The notes below the pieces were generated by a model. The model ran no database searches, was not told where the DNA came from, and saw nothing but the letters and a program-made list of their open reading frames with translations. A stretch of 64,000 bases of DNA. Source: Pandoraea pulmonicola. GTDB lineage: Bacteria > Pseudomonadota > Gammaproteobacteria > Burkholderiales > Burkholderiaceae. The stretch lies in NCBI RefSeq assembly GCF_000815105.2, contig NZ_CP010310.2, positions 2,170,001 through 2,234,000 on the forward strand, in the 5' to 3' direction. Every line of letters begins with the position of its first letter. Positions within the stretch are counted from its first letter, which is position 1. Made by a program: the position numbers and the translations under genes. Positions 47,577 to 56,462 of the stretch are shown piece by piece.

Positions 47577-48770
47577 TCAGAGCTTCGCCAGACGCGCGAG
47601 CGCCGCGCGCAGCGTATCGTCCTGCTTGGCGAAGCAGAAACGCACCACGCCCGATTCGTGCGGCTCGTGATAGAAGGCCGAGACGGGAATGGCCGCCACG
47701 CCGATTTCGCCGGTGAGCCACAGCGCGAAGTCGCCTTCGCTCATGTCGCTGATCGCGCTGTAGTCCACGCACTGAAAGTAAGTGCCTTCGCACGGCAGCA
47801 GCTTGAAGCGCGTGTTGGCGAGGCCCGCGCGGAACAGATCGCGCTTTTTCTGATAGAAGTCCGAGAGCTCTAGATAGGGCGCCGGGTCGCGCATGTAATC
47901 GGCCAGACCGACCTGCATCGGCGTGTTCACCGTGAACACGTTGAACTGGTGCACCTTGCGGAACTCCGCCGTGAGCGAGGCCGGCGCGGCGACGAAGCCG
48001 ACCTTCCAGCCTGTCACGTGATACGTCTTGCCGAAGCTCGAAACGATGAAGCTGCGCCGAGCCAGTTCGGGATGGCGAGCCACGCTCTCGTGACGCTTGC
48101 CGTCGTACACCATGTGTTCGTAGACCTCGTCCGAGATCAGCAGAATGTCGGTGCCTGCCACGATCTCGGCGAGCTTCGCCAGATCGCGCTCATGCCACAC
48201 GGTGCCGCTCGGGTTGTGCGGCGTGTTGAACAGGATGAGACGCGTGCGCGGCGTGACGGCCGCGGCGAGCTTGTCGAACGGGATGCGGAAGTCGGGCGCC
48301 TCCAGCGTGATGTACACCGGCTTGCCGCCCGCGAGCTCGATCGACGGCACATAGCTGTCGTACGTCGGCTCGAACACGATCACTTCGTCGCCCGGATGCA
48401 CCGTTGCGAGAATCGCGGTGAGCAGCGCCTGCGTGGCGCCGGCCGTGATCGTGATCTCGGTGTTCCAGTCGTAGCGTTGTCCGTAGAGTTTGCCGATCTT
48501 CTCGGCGATCGCCTGACGCAGCGCCGGCACGCCGGCCATCGGCGGGTACTGGTTGTGGTCTTCGCGCATGGCGCGCGAGACGGCGTCGACGATCTTCGGG
48601 TCGCACGCGAAATCCGGGAAACCCTGGCCGAGATTCACCGCCTGCTTCTCCGCCGCGAGTGCGGACATCACGGTAAAGATCGTGGTGCCGACGTTCGGCA
48701 GGCGCGAGGTGAGCGGCGGGGCGGTCAGTGCGGGAGAGGAAGCGGCAGGAGCCATGGGTGGCGCGTTCAT
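47577..48770 (-). CDS. PLP-dependent aminotransferase, methionine/YbdL type
   Basis: A 397-residue fold-type I aminotransferase. The pyridoxal-binding lysine is Lys248 in SSFGKTYHVTGWK, the phosphate- and ring-contact motifs NTPHNPSGT and SDEVYEH are intact, and the substrate-carboxylate arginine lies in VRFCFAK. NLGQGFPDF and ITAGATQALL resemble E. coli YbdL, a methionine aminotransferase, and kynurenine aminotransferase relatives. It may serve methionine salvage or 2-oxoacid transamination. The first 22 residues are Ala/Pro-rich and may be disordered. Confidence 0.9.
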   Translation of the reverse strand: MNAPPMAPAASSPALTAPPLTSRLPNVGTTIFTVMSALAAEKQAVNLGQGFPDFACDPKIVDAVSRAMREDHNQYPPMAGVPALRQAIAEKIGKLYGQRYDWNTEITITAGATQALLTAILATVHPGDEVIVFEPTYDSYVPSIELAGGKPVYITLEAPDFRIPFDKLAAAVTPRTRLILFNTPHNPSGTVWHERDLAKLAEIVAGTDILLISDEVYEHMVYDGKRHESVARHPELARRSFIVSSFGKTYHVTGWKVGFVAAPASLTAEFRKVHQFNVFTVNTPMQVGLADYMRDPAPYLELSDFYQKKRDLFRAGLANTRFKLLPCEGTYFQCVDYSAISDMSEGDFALWLTGEIGVAAIPVSAFYHEPHESGVVRFCFAKQDDTLRAALARLAKL

Positions 48771-48911
48771 TTGGACAGTGGAGGCAATCGGCAGCGATCA
48801 ACAGACCCCCATTCTACCGCCGGCGCGGCGCCCATGCGGGCGACGCCCGGTGTGAGCGAGCCTAAATCCGGCTCAAATCGAACTCAAATGCAAACCGCAC
48901 CTCGCATGACC

Positions 48912-49424
48912 TCAGACGGCTGTGGTCAACAGCGAGGTGAAAGCGCTCGCCGTCACGATCCGAAAGCCGAACTGACGGGCCACGCGGCTGCGCAACTTGA
49001 GTACCGCCTTGTCTTTGCTGACGAGCCAATGGGCCTGGCCGTCGCGCGCCGCTTCGAGGAATTTCTGATCGTCGCGGTCGCGGCACAGCGGCAGCGGCAC
49101 GGCGGGTGCGGCGTCCTCGGGGGCGAGGACCGGTTGCGTGTGCGTGTCGACCCAGGCGAGTGCGGCGCCATTGTCGATTTCGCGCGAAGCGAATTGCGGA
49201 TAGGTCAGGACGATGGCGAGCTCGTCGCGACAGCGCGGCGCCATGAGCGCGGTGAGGCGGCGCGCGACGAGCGCATCGCGCACCGGCCGGGCGATGGGAT
49301 CGTCGAAGACGAGTAGGTCGATCCAGACGTTCGTGTCGAGCACCACGCGCGGTGGCGCGGCGAGGGTCGCGAGGTGTTCGGCGAAGGCCCGGTCGGCGGG
49401 CGTGGCAACAGCGTTTTGAAGCAT
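48912..49424 (-). CDS. PIN-domain protein (putative ribonuclease toxin family)
   Basis: A 170-residue PIN-like nuclease of the group called putative toxin component, PIN family. The first acidic residue is in [12 protein letters not shown], others are in CRDELAIVL and [13 protein letters not shown], and the C-terminal region LVSKDKAVL is typical. The four acidic residues for Mg-dependent RNA cleavage are thus all present. ATG at 49424 is preferred because the frame upstream overlaps the divergent yaaA promoter region. There is no antitoxin gene beside it: upstream is divergent yaaA, downstream the aminotransferase. It is therefore orphan-like here. Confidence 0.82.
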   Translation of the reverse strand: MLQNAVATPADRAFAEHLATLAAPPRVVLDTNVWIDLLVFDDPIARPVRDALVARRLTALMAPRCRDELAIVLTYPQFASREIDNGAALAWVDTHTQPVLAPEDAAPAVPLPLCRDRDDQKFLEAARDGQAHWLVSKDKAVLKLRSRVARQFGFRIVTASAFTSLLTTAV

Positions 49425-49471
49425 TGGATAGAATGACGGTTTCACGTTTTTGCAGGAACGCTGCACCCTCT

Positions 49472-50251
49472 ATGATAATTGTTCTCTCGCCGGCCAAATC
49501 GCTCGACTATGAAACGCCGCCGCACGTGAGCACGCACACCGTGCCGCAATTCGTGGACGATGCGGCCGAACTGATCGAAGGCCTGCGTGAACTGAGCCCG
49601 GCCCAGGTCGGCTCGCTCATGAGCATTTCCGATCAACTCGCCGCGCTCAACGCCACGCGCTACGCCGAGTGGACGACCCGCTTCGACACCACCAATGCCA
49701 AACAGGCCGTGCTCGCATTCAACGGCGACGTCTACGAGGGCCTCGCCGCCCGTAGCCTGAGCGCTTCGCAGCTCGATTTCGCGCAACGCCACCTTCGCAT
49801 TCTGTCGGGCCTGTACGGCGTGCTGCGTCCGCTCGATCTGCTCCAGCCGTATCGTCTCGAGATGGGCACGCGCTTTGCGAACAAGCGCGGCCGCGACCTC
49901 TATGCATTCTGGGGCGAGCGCGTGACGCAGACGATCAATGCGGCGCTCGCCGAGCACGTCGAGACGCGCCGCGTACTCGTGAACCTGGCTTCCGAGGAGT
50001 ATTTCAAGGTGATCAAGCGCCGTCTCGTCGCAGCCCCCGTGATCACGCCGGTGTTCGAGGACTGGAAGAGCGGCAAGTACAAGATCATCAGCTTCTACGC
50101 CAAGCGGGCGCGCGGTCTGATGGCGCGCTATGCGATCGAGCGCGGCGTGACCGACGTGCAGCAACTCAAGGCATTCGACAGCGAGGGTTACGCCTTCGAC
50201 GACAGCGTGTCGAACGACGCGCTGTGGGTCTTCCGCCGTCGCGTGGCCTGA
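49472..50251 (+). CDS. yaaA: Peroxide stress protein YaaA
   Basis: A 259-residue YaaA/DUF328 protein. It starts [14 protein letters not shown] and has [12 protein letters not shown], the conserved [20 protein letters not shown] and [17 protein letters not shown], all hallmarks. YaaA lowers free iron during hydrogen peroxide stress and binds DNA. TAGAAT at 49429-49434 could be the -10 element, giving a leader of about 30 nt. The gene is divergent from the PIN-domain gene (47 nt apart) and ends with a strong terminator. Confidence 0.93.
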   Translation: MIIVLSPAKSLDYETPPHVSTHTVPQFVDDAAELIEGLRELSPAQVGSLMSISDQLAALNATRYAEWTTRFDTTNAKQAVLAFNGDVYEGLAARSLSASQLDFAQRHLRILSGLYGVLRPLDLLQPYRLEMGTRFANKRGRDLYAFWGERVTQTINAALAEHVETRRVLVNLASEEYFKVIKRRLVAAPVITPVFEDWKSGKYKIISFYAKRARGLMARYAIERGVTDVQQLKAFDSEGYAFDDSVSNDALWVFRRRVA

Positions 50252-50268
50252 CGCCCGCCACCTCCCAG

Positions 50269-50292
50269 CCCCGGGCATGCCCCGGGGTTTTT
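50269..50292 (+). terminator. Rho-independent terminator after yaaA
   Basis: CCCCGGG (50269-50275) pairs with CCCGGGG (50281-50287) around CATGC, followed by TTTTTC. It lies 18 nt past the yaaA stop and 24 nt before the carboxypeptidase start. Confidence 0.9.
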
Positions 50293-50315
50293 CATTTCCG
50301 CCAGTGGGGCAAGTC

Positions 50316-51476
50316 ATGACCGTCCAGATCAGCAGCAGGTTCGACAGCGGCGCCATTCACGTGGTGAGCCGCGAGCGCGCCGACGACATTCACGTTCGCG
50401 TGCCGCAAGACGGCGCCGCCGAATTCGCCCAGTGGTTCCATTTCCGCGTCCAGGGCGTGGGCGGCGCGCCGTGCCGCATCGTGTTCGACAACGCCGGGCA
50501 GACGTCGTACCCGCGCGGCTGGGAAAACTACCGCGCGGTGGCGTCGTACGACCGCGTGAGCTGGTTTCGCGTGCCGACGACCTACGACGGCCACGTCATG
50601 ACCGTGTCGTTCACATCGGCGCACAACAGCGTCTATCTCGCCTATTTCGAGCCCTACCCGGAAGAGCGCCATCTGGCGTTGCTCGGCACGGCGCAGAATT
50701 CGCCGCGCGTGAGCTCGCGTTCGCTGGGGCAGACCATCGACGGCCGCGACATGACGCTGCTCACCGTGGGTGAGCCAGGCGAGGGCAAGCGCAATATCTG
50801 GGTGATCGCGCGTCAGCACCCCGGCGAGACGATGGCCGAGTGGTTTGTCGAGGGCCTGCTGCGCCGTCTGCTCGGGGCGGGCGACTGGACTGGCGATCCG
50901 CTGGCCGCCGCGGTGCTCGACGAGGCGGTGTTCCACATCGTGCCGAACATGAATCCCGACGGCGCCGCGCGTGGCAATCTGCGCACGAACGCGGCCGGCG
51001 CGAACCTCAATCGCGAGTGGCTCGAACCCGATCCGTCGCGCAGCCCCGAGGTGTATCAGGTGCGGGCCGCGATCGAATCGCTCGGCTGCGACATGTTCTT
51101 CGACATTCATGGCGACGAAGCGCTGCCGTACGTCTTCCTGGCGGGCAACGACGGCGTCGAGTGGGCGACCGATGCGGTTCTTGCGCGCGAGAAGGCCTTC
51201 GGCGAGCGGCTGAAGGCCGCGAGCCTCGATTTCCAGGACAAGTTCGGCTACCCGCCGGGCAAGCATGGCCCGGAGTCGCTCAAGCTCGCGTCGAAATGGA
51301 TCGCGCACCGCTTCGGCTGTCTCTCGCTCACGCTGGAGATGCCGTTCAAGGACAACGCGAACCGGCCAGATGCGCGCGTGGGCTGGAGCGGCGCGCGCAG
51401 CGCTGCGCTGGGCGCGTCGATGCTCGCGGCCATCTGGTCGCAGATGCAGGCCGACAAGGCGCAGGCGCCGACGTAA
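50316..51476 (+). CDS. M14-family carboxypeptidase, cytosolic carboxypeptidase-like
   Basis: A 386-residue zinc peptidase. An N-terminal beta-sandwich (about 1-125; FHFRVQG, WENYRAVASYDR) precedes the M14 domain. Zinc ligands are His168 and Glu171 in RQHPGETM and His265 in DIHGDE; the general base is Glu341 in LTLEMPFKDN. NPDG-ARGNLRTNAAGANLNREW carries the substrate-binding Asn-Arg pair. This domain pair is that of cytosolic carboxypeptidase-like enzymes that trim C-terminal Glu or similar side chains; bacterial substrates are unknown. No signal peptide. ATG at 50316 starts the family sequence. Confidence 0.88.
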   Translation: MTVQISSRFDSGAIHVVSRERADDIHVRVPQDGAAEFAQWFHFRVQGVGGAPCRIVFDNAGQTSYPRGWENYRAVASYDRVSWFRVPTTYDGHVMTVSFTSAHNSVYLAYFEPYPEERHLALLGTAQNSPRVSSRSLGQTIDGRDMTLLTVGEPGEGKRNIWVIARQHPGETMAEWFVEGLLRRLLGAGDWTGDPLAAAVLDEAVFHIVPNMNPDGAARGNLRTNAAGANLNREWLEPDPSRSPEVYQVRAAIESLGCDMFFDIHGDEALPYVFLAGNDGVEWATDAVLAREKAFGERLKAASLDFQDKFGYPPGKHGPESLKLASKWIAHRFGCLSLTLEMPFKDNANRPDARVGWSGARSAALGASMLAAIWSQMQADKAQAPT

Positions 51477-51547
51477 CGCGCGACAGGGCGCGACAAGGCG
51501 CGTCAAGGCACGACGCGCGCTGCGTCGTGCTTCCGCACACGGATCGC

Positions 51548-52195
51548 TCAGTGCGCCTTCTTCTTCGCGGTGTTCTTCTTGGCCGTGCCCGACTTCGACG
51601 ACGACGCCTTCGCCGTCGACTTGCCGCCTGACGATTTCGCCGTCGTGCCGCGCTTGCCCGACTTGGCGGTGGCGTGCGACGACTTGCCGCGGGTGCCGCG
51701 CGTAGCACGCTTGACTGGCTGTTCGACCTGCGGCAGCGGCGACGTATAGTCGAAGCCCATCATGCGGCCATCGGCGTAGCCGCAGCGGATGTGGATCTTG
51801 TCCGTCTGTCCGCCGGTGCGTTTGCCGGTGCCGTCGAGTTCGACCATCTGCGTGACGTCGACGCGTTGCTTGCGATCGTCGAACGGGCCGGACCATGGGG
51901 CGACCTTGGCATGCTCGGGGTCGAGCGCATTGTCGGCGTATTCGACGCTCTCGTACCCGGGCAACGTGGCCACGACGAAGCTCGCGTGCGCGGCGCAGTC
52001 GGCCACGAGCGGATCCGCGTGACGGGTGTTGATGAACTGCTCGACCAGCGCGCGATGCTGCTCGAGCGTGAATGCCTGTGCGGGGGCCGTGAAGGCCGAC
52101 AGGCAGAGAGGCGTCGCGACCGTGGCGATACCGGCGATCTGGCGCACGGCTCGCAACACGGCGCCTGCGGCGCGTTGAAAAAATCGATTCGACAT
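51548..52195 (-). CDS. Exported protein with histone-like Lys/Ala/Ser tail
   Basis: A 215-residue protein of unknown function. The signal peptide runs to about residue 41 (cleavage after APAQA). Residues about 42-150 form a compact domain with three cysteines (VADCAAH, HIRCGYADG) and a conserved-looking GRMMGFDYTSPLPQ end. The last 60 residues are almost only Lys, Ala, Ser, Thr and Gly (KSSGGKSTAKASSSKSG), like a histone H1-type tail. Such a tail on an exported protein would favour binding to nucleic acid, lipopolysaccharide or other polyanions. I do not recognise the domain. Confidence 0.7.
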   Translation of the reverse strand: MSNRFFQRAAGAVLRAVRQIAGIATVATPLCLSAFTAPAQAFTLEQHRALVEQFINTRHADPLVADCAAHASFVVATLPGYESVEYADNALDPEHAKVAPWSGPFDDRKQRVDVTQMVELDGTGKRTGGQTDKIHIRCGYADGRMMGFDYTSPLPQVEQPVKRATRGTRGKSSHATAKSGKRGTTAKSSGGKSTAKASSSKSGTAKKNTAKKKAH

Positions 52196-52428
52196 TGCTT
52201 GACGTATTCTCGGGGGGCGCAAGGGTCAGACCCTAAGCATTGCAGAGCAATGCGGGCATGCGGCGACTCATTCGATGAGTCTCTGGCACGCGCCGCTCGC
52301 GAAGAAGCTTTGCCGCATGCTGAGAGACTGCGACAGAGCGGCTCTCATCTTAACCGAAAAAAAGTCGCCGACGCCCGCTGGATAAGCCCGTCGACGCAAC
52401 TCGAAGCGGGGCGAGAGTTACGGCGCGC

Positions 52429-52434
52429 TACAAT
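52429..52434 (+). promoter_or_regulatory. Possible -10 element of TrmB-like gene
   Basis: TACAAT lies 86 nt before the TrmB-like ATG in a 325-nt divergent space. No clear -35 is seen. Confidence 0.3.
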
Positions 52435-52520
52435 GCCCTCCTTTCCGGCGTTCGCGCGTCGGGCGTGTACCACGTATCCACGCCGATGCGCACGGCCCGC
52501 ACACGATTTCTCTTTCCTGC

Positions 52521-53234
52521 ATGTTTGCAAACTCACGCACTGTCGACAGCGCTCAAACCGGTCCGCATGAAAAGCTCGCCGCGCTCGTGATGCGTCATCG
52601 CGACGCCGCATTCCGCAAGCCGTTGGCGGCTTACAGCGCGGGCGCTTTCGAGGCGGCCGTCGCGGCGTGGCGCAGTGCCGGATCGCGGCCGCTGGTCATC
52701 GACGCCGGTTGCGGCGTGGGCGAGAGCACGCTGCGTCTCGCGACGCGGTTTCCCGACCACTTCGTCATCGGCGTCGATCAGTCGGAGAGCCGCATCGTGC
52801 GCGGCAAGGATTGGTGGGACGGCGTGTGGCCGGAGAACTTCGTCTGGGTGCGCGCCGACCTCGTCGACTTCTGGCGGCAGTTGCACGACGCGGGGATTCG
52901 TCCGGCGAGGCATTACATCCTCTATCCGAATCCGTGGCCGAAGATCGGGCAACTCGCGCGCCGTTGGCATGCACATGCCGTATTCCCGACGGTGGTGGCG
53001 CTGGGCGGCGCGCTGGAGTGTCGTAGCAACTGGGGCGTCTACATCGACGAGTTCGCGCTGGCCGTCGAACTGCTGAGCGGCGTACGGCCGACCGTCGAGA
53101 AGTACTCGCCGGCGCGCGAGGCGGATGCCATCACGCCGTTCGAGCGCAAATATCTGGCGTCGGGGCACGGGTTGTATCGGTCCGTTGTGACCCTGTCACC
53201 TGGTGCTTGTGGAGGGCGAACCGACCTCCTATAG
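52521..53234 (+). CDS. TrmB-like SAM-dependent tRNA (guanine-N7) methyltransferase homologue
   Basis: A 237-residue methyltransferase. The SAM loop is DAGCGVGEST (61-70), VIGVDQSESRI contacts the adenosine, and ILYPNPWPK and TPFERKYLASG match the catalytic and C-terminal motifs of TrmB, which makes m7G46 in tRNA. The K-x-R pattern and overall length fit, but the N-terminal region lacks the usual RxRxLT motif of canonical TrmB. It may be a paralogue alongside the standard TrmB elsewhere. It overlaps nothing and precedes the unrecognised secreted protein gene by 88 nt. Confidence 0.78.
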   Translation: MFANSRTVDSAQTGPHEKLAALVMRHRDAAFRKPLAAYSAGAFEAAVAAWRSAGSRPLVIDAGCGVGESTLRLATRFPDHFVIGVDQSESRIVRGKDWWDGVWPENFVWVRADLVDFWRQLHDAGIRPARHYILYPNPWPKIGQLARRWHAHAVFPTVVALGGALECRSNWGVYIDEFALAVELLSGVRPTVEKYSPAREADAITPFERKYLASGHGLYRSVVTLSPGACGGRTDLL

Positions 53235-53322
53235 TGTTTTATTGCGTCCATCCGATGCCATACCACCGACGCGAACAGAATAGCCAAAGTGCCACGGACC
53301 ACACATGACGGGGGAATCTCGA

Positions 53323-55077
53323 ATGCTATCCGGACATAGATCCTATCTGCTGGTCGGCTTGTTGCATTTTCTCTGCGCGACGGCGGTTTTCGCTGATCCA
53401 CAACCCGCCTTGGTGGACCAGGACTCGACGGGCATCGCGCTTACGCGGGAAGCATGGCGGAAAACCATCACGGAAGCCGCGCCGCCTGGGCCGGGCTGTT
53501 TTCAGGTGACCTATCCTGGCATCGTAGCGAAGCAAGTCCCCTGTGGGCCTTCCCCTGTACGCCCCCGTTTCTCCCCGCCAACGACGAGCGGGAAGGGTGG
53601 TCAGAAAATAGTCGGCGACGGCAAGGGCTACGTTCTGGTCGCGCCGCAGAGACAGATTCTCTCGCGGGTCGCCGGCAGTTTTCCATCGATAAAGGGCGTC
53701 ACCTCCGTAAGCACCTTTGCAGGGCTGCCAGGAGAACGACACAGCTATACCTTGCAACTCAACGCCAAGACAAGCGTGCCTACGTCGATCTGCCAAGGCT
53801 TGGGGGAACATTGCAATGTCATCCAGCAGTTCGTGTACACCACGTCTGACTATTCGGCGCCCGGCGACGACGCCGAGATAGGTATTTCATACTGGGTTCT
53901 CGGCGCCGATTCCTGTCCGAAACCCCTTGAACGCTACGGTAGCTTTTGCGCGGCAGGCAGCCCGACGATGAAAGTCCCTCGTATTCCCGCGACAGACCTC
54001 GACAAGGTGGAGTTATGGGGACTCGCCTATCCCGGTGTGTACGATCGGTTGTTCCTGTTTTACAAAGACACGATATACATGTTGAACACCGACACGAGCA
54101 TGTTGCGCCTCGGTGAAGCGTGGAACTGGGCGGAATTCAATATATTCGGAAAGGACGCCGGCGGCGAAGCCATCTTCAATCCGGGATCGGCGCTCGACGT
54201 GAGGTTGGCTGCGGTATTCGGCGGGAACTACAAGGTCGTACCGCAGTGCGCAAACGGTTCGGTCACCGCCGAATACAATAATTTGGTGCTGGTCGACGGG
54301 AGCTGCAAGACTTGGGGGTACCCCAACCCGGCCGGCGTAGGCGCGCCTTACATTCAGTTCAGCGAAGCATCGGACGACAATCCGAACGTCTGGCCCAAGC
54401 TGACGTTTTTCAACCCCGCGGTTTCGGGGTTCGACAAGCTTCAATGGACCCTGCAAATCCAGCAGACCGGGTCCGGCAGGCAGTGGCGGTGGTCGCAGCA
54501 AAATACGAGTAGCTGGAACGGTTTCATGAGGCTTGACGTGCTGCCTGGCGACAGAAAAAGCGACGGCACAGTCGCGTTTTCTCTTGGCGATGACCCCGTT
54601 GTCGTATTCAGCGGAAAATCCCCGTCCTGCGCGAAAAACAATGCTGGCGTGACCTGTTCCATCTCCTATCCCTGGGTCTTGGGGCGCTCTTACACGTTGA
54701 CGATCAAAAGCGCAGCTCAGGATCCCACCCAACCGGTCTGGACAGGCACGGTCACCGATGATCTGACGGGAATATCCACGACCATCGGCACCATTGCCAT
54801 CACTTCGGTCGGCAGCGCCATCTTCACCAACTGGGCGCTGATACCGCCGAATAGCGCGGTCTACGCAACCCTGGACTCATCCCAGTCCCCTCCGTCGCGC
54901 TTCAGCGAATGCAGTGAGCTTCCTTTCGTGGACGCGGTCGTCAGCATGCCCGTTGGATACTACGCAAATCAACCGGCGCCAATGACCGAGAACAGTTTCG
55001 TGGGTAATTGCGTTTGGTACGACCCCGTAGCGCCAGGGCAATATGACCTCCGGATAGGCGGCGCCGGCCACGAATAG
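53323..55077 (+). CDS. Large secreted protein of unknown function
   Basis: A 584-residue exported protein. The signal peptide is residues 1-24 (cleavage after AVFA). ATG at 53323 has GGGGGAA at good spacing; an earlier ATG at 53305 is less well placed. The mature part is rich in Gly, Ser, Thr, aromatic residues and spaced cysteines (QGLGEHCN, ADSCPKP, SFCAAGS), as in extracellular beta-sandwich proteins. A block WNWAEFNIFGKDAGGEA looks like a structural core. Base composition is less GC-rich than its neighbours and third positions are less biased, which suggests acquisition. I do not recognise the family. It stands between the TrmB-like and DUF2863 genes. Confidence 0.72.
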   Translation: MLSGHRSYLLVGLLHFLCATAVFADPQPALVDQDSTGIALTREAWRKTITEAAPPGPGCFQVTYPGIVAKQVPCGPSPVRPRFSPPTTSGKGGQKIVGDGKGYVLVAPQRQILSRVAGSFPSIKGVTSVSTFAGLPGERHSYTLQLNAKTSVPTSICQGLGEHCNVIQQFVYTTSDYSAPGDDAEIGISYWVLGADSCPKPLERYGSFCAAGSPTMKVPRIPATDLDKVELWGLAYPGVYDRLFLFYKDTIYMLNTDTSMLRLGEAWNWAEFNIFGKDAGGEAIFNPGSALDVRLAAVFGGNYKVVPQCANGSVTAEYNNLVLVDGSCKTWGYPNPAGVGAPYIQFSEASDDNPNVWPKLTFFNPAVSGFDKLQWTLQIQQTGSGRQWRWSQQNTSSWNGFMRLDVLPGDRKSDGTVAFSLGDDPVVVFSGKSPSCAKNNAGVTCSISYPWVLGRSYTLTIKSAAQDPTQPVWTGTVTDDLTGISTTIGTIAITSVGSAIFTNWALIPPNSAVYATLDSSQSPPSRFSECSELPFVDAVVSMPVGYYANQPAPMTENSFVGNCVWYDPVAPGQYDLRIGGAGHE

Positions 55078-55090
55078 GCGGCGTTGGCCA
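55054..55090. repeat. Short tandem duplication across a stop codon
   Basis: ATAGGCGGCG followed by CCGGCCA or TTGGCCA occurs at 55054-55070 and 55074-55090 (20-bp period). The stop codon of the large secreted protein lies at the start of the second copy. Confidence 0.5.
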
Positions 55091-55216
55091 ATATAAACTG
55101 AAGCCACGGCGGCCCGGGAGAGCGCTACTCAACGGGAGGCTATCGCCGCAGGCCGCCCCTGAAGGGACAACAGCATGGGGGAAGTCGAATTGGCCTGCGG
55201 CGCGCCATTTGTCGAG

Positions 55217-55241
55217 CGGCAACTCGCTGATCGAGTTGCCG
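55217..55241. repeat. Perfect 10-bp inverted repeat
   Basis: CGGCAACTCG and its complement CGAGTTGCCG flank CTGAT between the secreted protein gene and the convergent DUF2863 gene. There is no T-run, so it could be a factor-dependent terminator or processed 3' end. Confidence 0.6.
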
Positions 55242-55283
55242 GCTCGGTGGACCGGTCAGGCGTTACGAGGTCGGCGCGCGTGC

Positions 55284-56462
55284 TCAGTGGAAATGCGGGC
55301 GGCTCGGTTCGGCGTCTTCCGGCATTTCGGCGTGGACGACTTCGCCCACGGGGTCCGGGTACAGCGGCACGCCGCAGTCGTCGCAGTACTCCGGATCGAA
55401 GCGGCCCGGGTGCTTGCGGATCTCGGTGACGCCGCATGCCTTGAGCAGGTCGGTCACTTCGTCGAGCGCACCGCCTTCCACCTCGCCGTTCTCACGGCCA
55501 TACAATGGCCAGACAACACCATAGATCACGTCGTTGCTGCCGCGCTGTGTGAAGCCGACGCGGTATTCGTCGATGTTCTGTTCGCCGAAGCCGGCCACCA
55601 CGGCCCGCAGCTCCTGCGGCGTGAGCGTCAGCACGTCCTCCAGGTAGCGCAGCGCCGTGCGAATCGTGTGCGGACGGATGCGTTCGTCGGCCTCGCGGCA
55701 GCTCGCGTAATACGCGTCCGGCAGCAGGCATTCGATCTCGCAGCCGGGCAGCAGTGCGTTCAGGTTCGGCCCGCCTTGCGCCGACCAGGCTTCCTGGCAC
55801 TGACCGCGCTCGGCGTGGCGGGCGCCTTCTTCCTGCCAACGGAACATCGGTGCGCCCTTGGGCACGGCGACGGCCGTAAGCAGGAAGCGCGGATCGGCGA
55901 GAATCGGGGCCGTCTCCGGCAGATCGGTGCCCGGTGGTTTCACTTCGTCGTTGTCGACGGCCGCCCGCACGAGTTGCTGCGTGACCTTCCACGATTCGCA
56001 GTGCGTGCGCGGCAACTGGTCGATGCTGTAGAGGTAGGGCGAGATCGCCACGCGGGCCGATTCGGCCAGCACGTGCGCGTGCAGGTGAGCGCGAATGGGC
56101 ATCAGCGCGTCTGCCTTCACCGGGCCCGAGGGGATGGCGTAGCGTGTCCAGGCGAGGATCGGAATGGCGACGAGCAGACCGTCCCATACTTGTTCCTCGG
56201 CTTCCGGCTCGGCGGATTCGCTTTGCGACTCGATCAGGTCGGCCAGCGCGCCGTAGGCTTCGCTGTGATTGGCCTGAAGGTGGTCGAGGGCGGTGTCGAT
56301 AGCGGGTTGATTGCCGGTGCGCAGCACGCGCGTGAGCAGCGTGTCGAGCTGCGCTTCCCAGAAGCGGTCTTCGATACGGCTACCCGAGGCGGCCAGCGCG
56401 AGCGCGTGGCCGACCAGCTTTTCGGCGTCGGGAGTCAGTCGTTTGGCGGTGCGTGAGCGCAT
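55284..56462 (-). CDS. DUF2863 family protein
   Basis: A 392-residue protein of a family found in betaproteobacteria. A helical N-terminal half with an acidic stretch (IESQSESAEPEAEEQVW) leads to conserved segments such as YLYSIDQLPRTHCES and FRWQEEGARH. The C terminus has a CxxC pair (YCDDCGVPLYPDPVG) suggesting a zinc ribbon. No signal peptide or membrane helix. Function is unknown. ATG at 56462 is chosen because the family begins with MRSRTAKRLTPDAEKLV; a start at 56483 is possible. Confidence 0.87.
   Translation of the reverse strand: MRSRTAKRLTPDAEKLVGHALALAASGSRIEDRFWEAQLDTLLTRVLRTGNQPAIDTALDHLQANHSEAYGALADLIESQSESAEPEAEEQVWDGLLVAIPILAWTRYAIPSGPVKADALMPIRAHLHAHVLAESARVAISPYLYSIDQLPRTHCESWKVTQQLVRAAVDNDEVKPPGTDLPETAPILADPRFLLTAVAVPKGAPMFRWQEEGARHAERGQCQEAWSAQGGPNLNALLPGCEIECLLPDAYYASCREADERIRPHTIRTALRYLEDVLTLTPQELRAVVAGFGEQNIDEYRVGFTQRGSNDVIYGVVWPLYGRENGEVEGGALDEVTDLLKACGVTEIRKHPGRFDPEYCDDCGVPLYPDPVGEVVHAEMPEDAEPSRPHFH

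Noticed and set aside
53323..55077. Genomic island or prophage cargo
   Set aside because: The composition is atypical, but there are no integrase, transposase, attachment repeats or phage genes around it, so only single-gene gain can be suggested.
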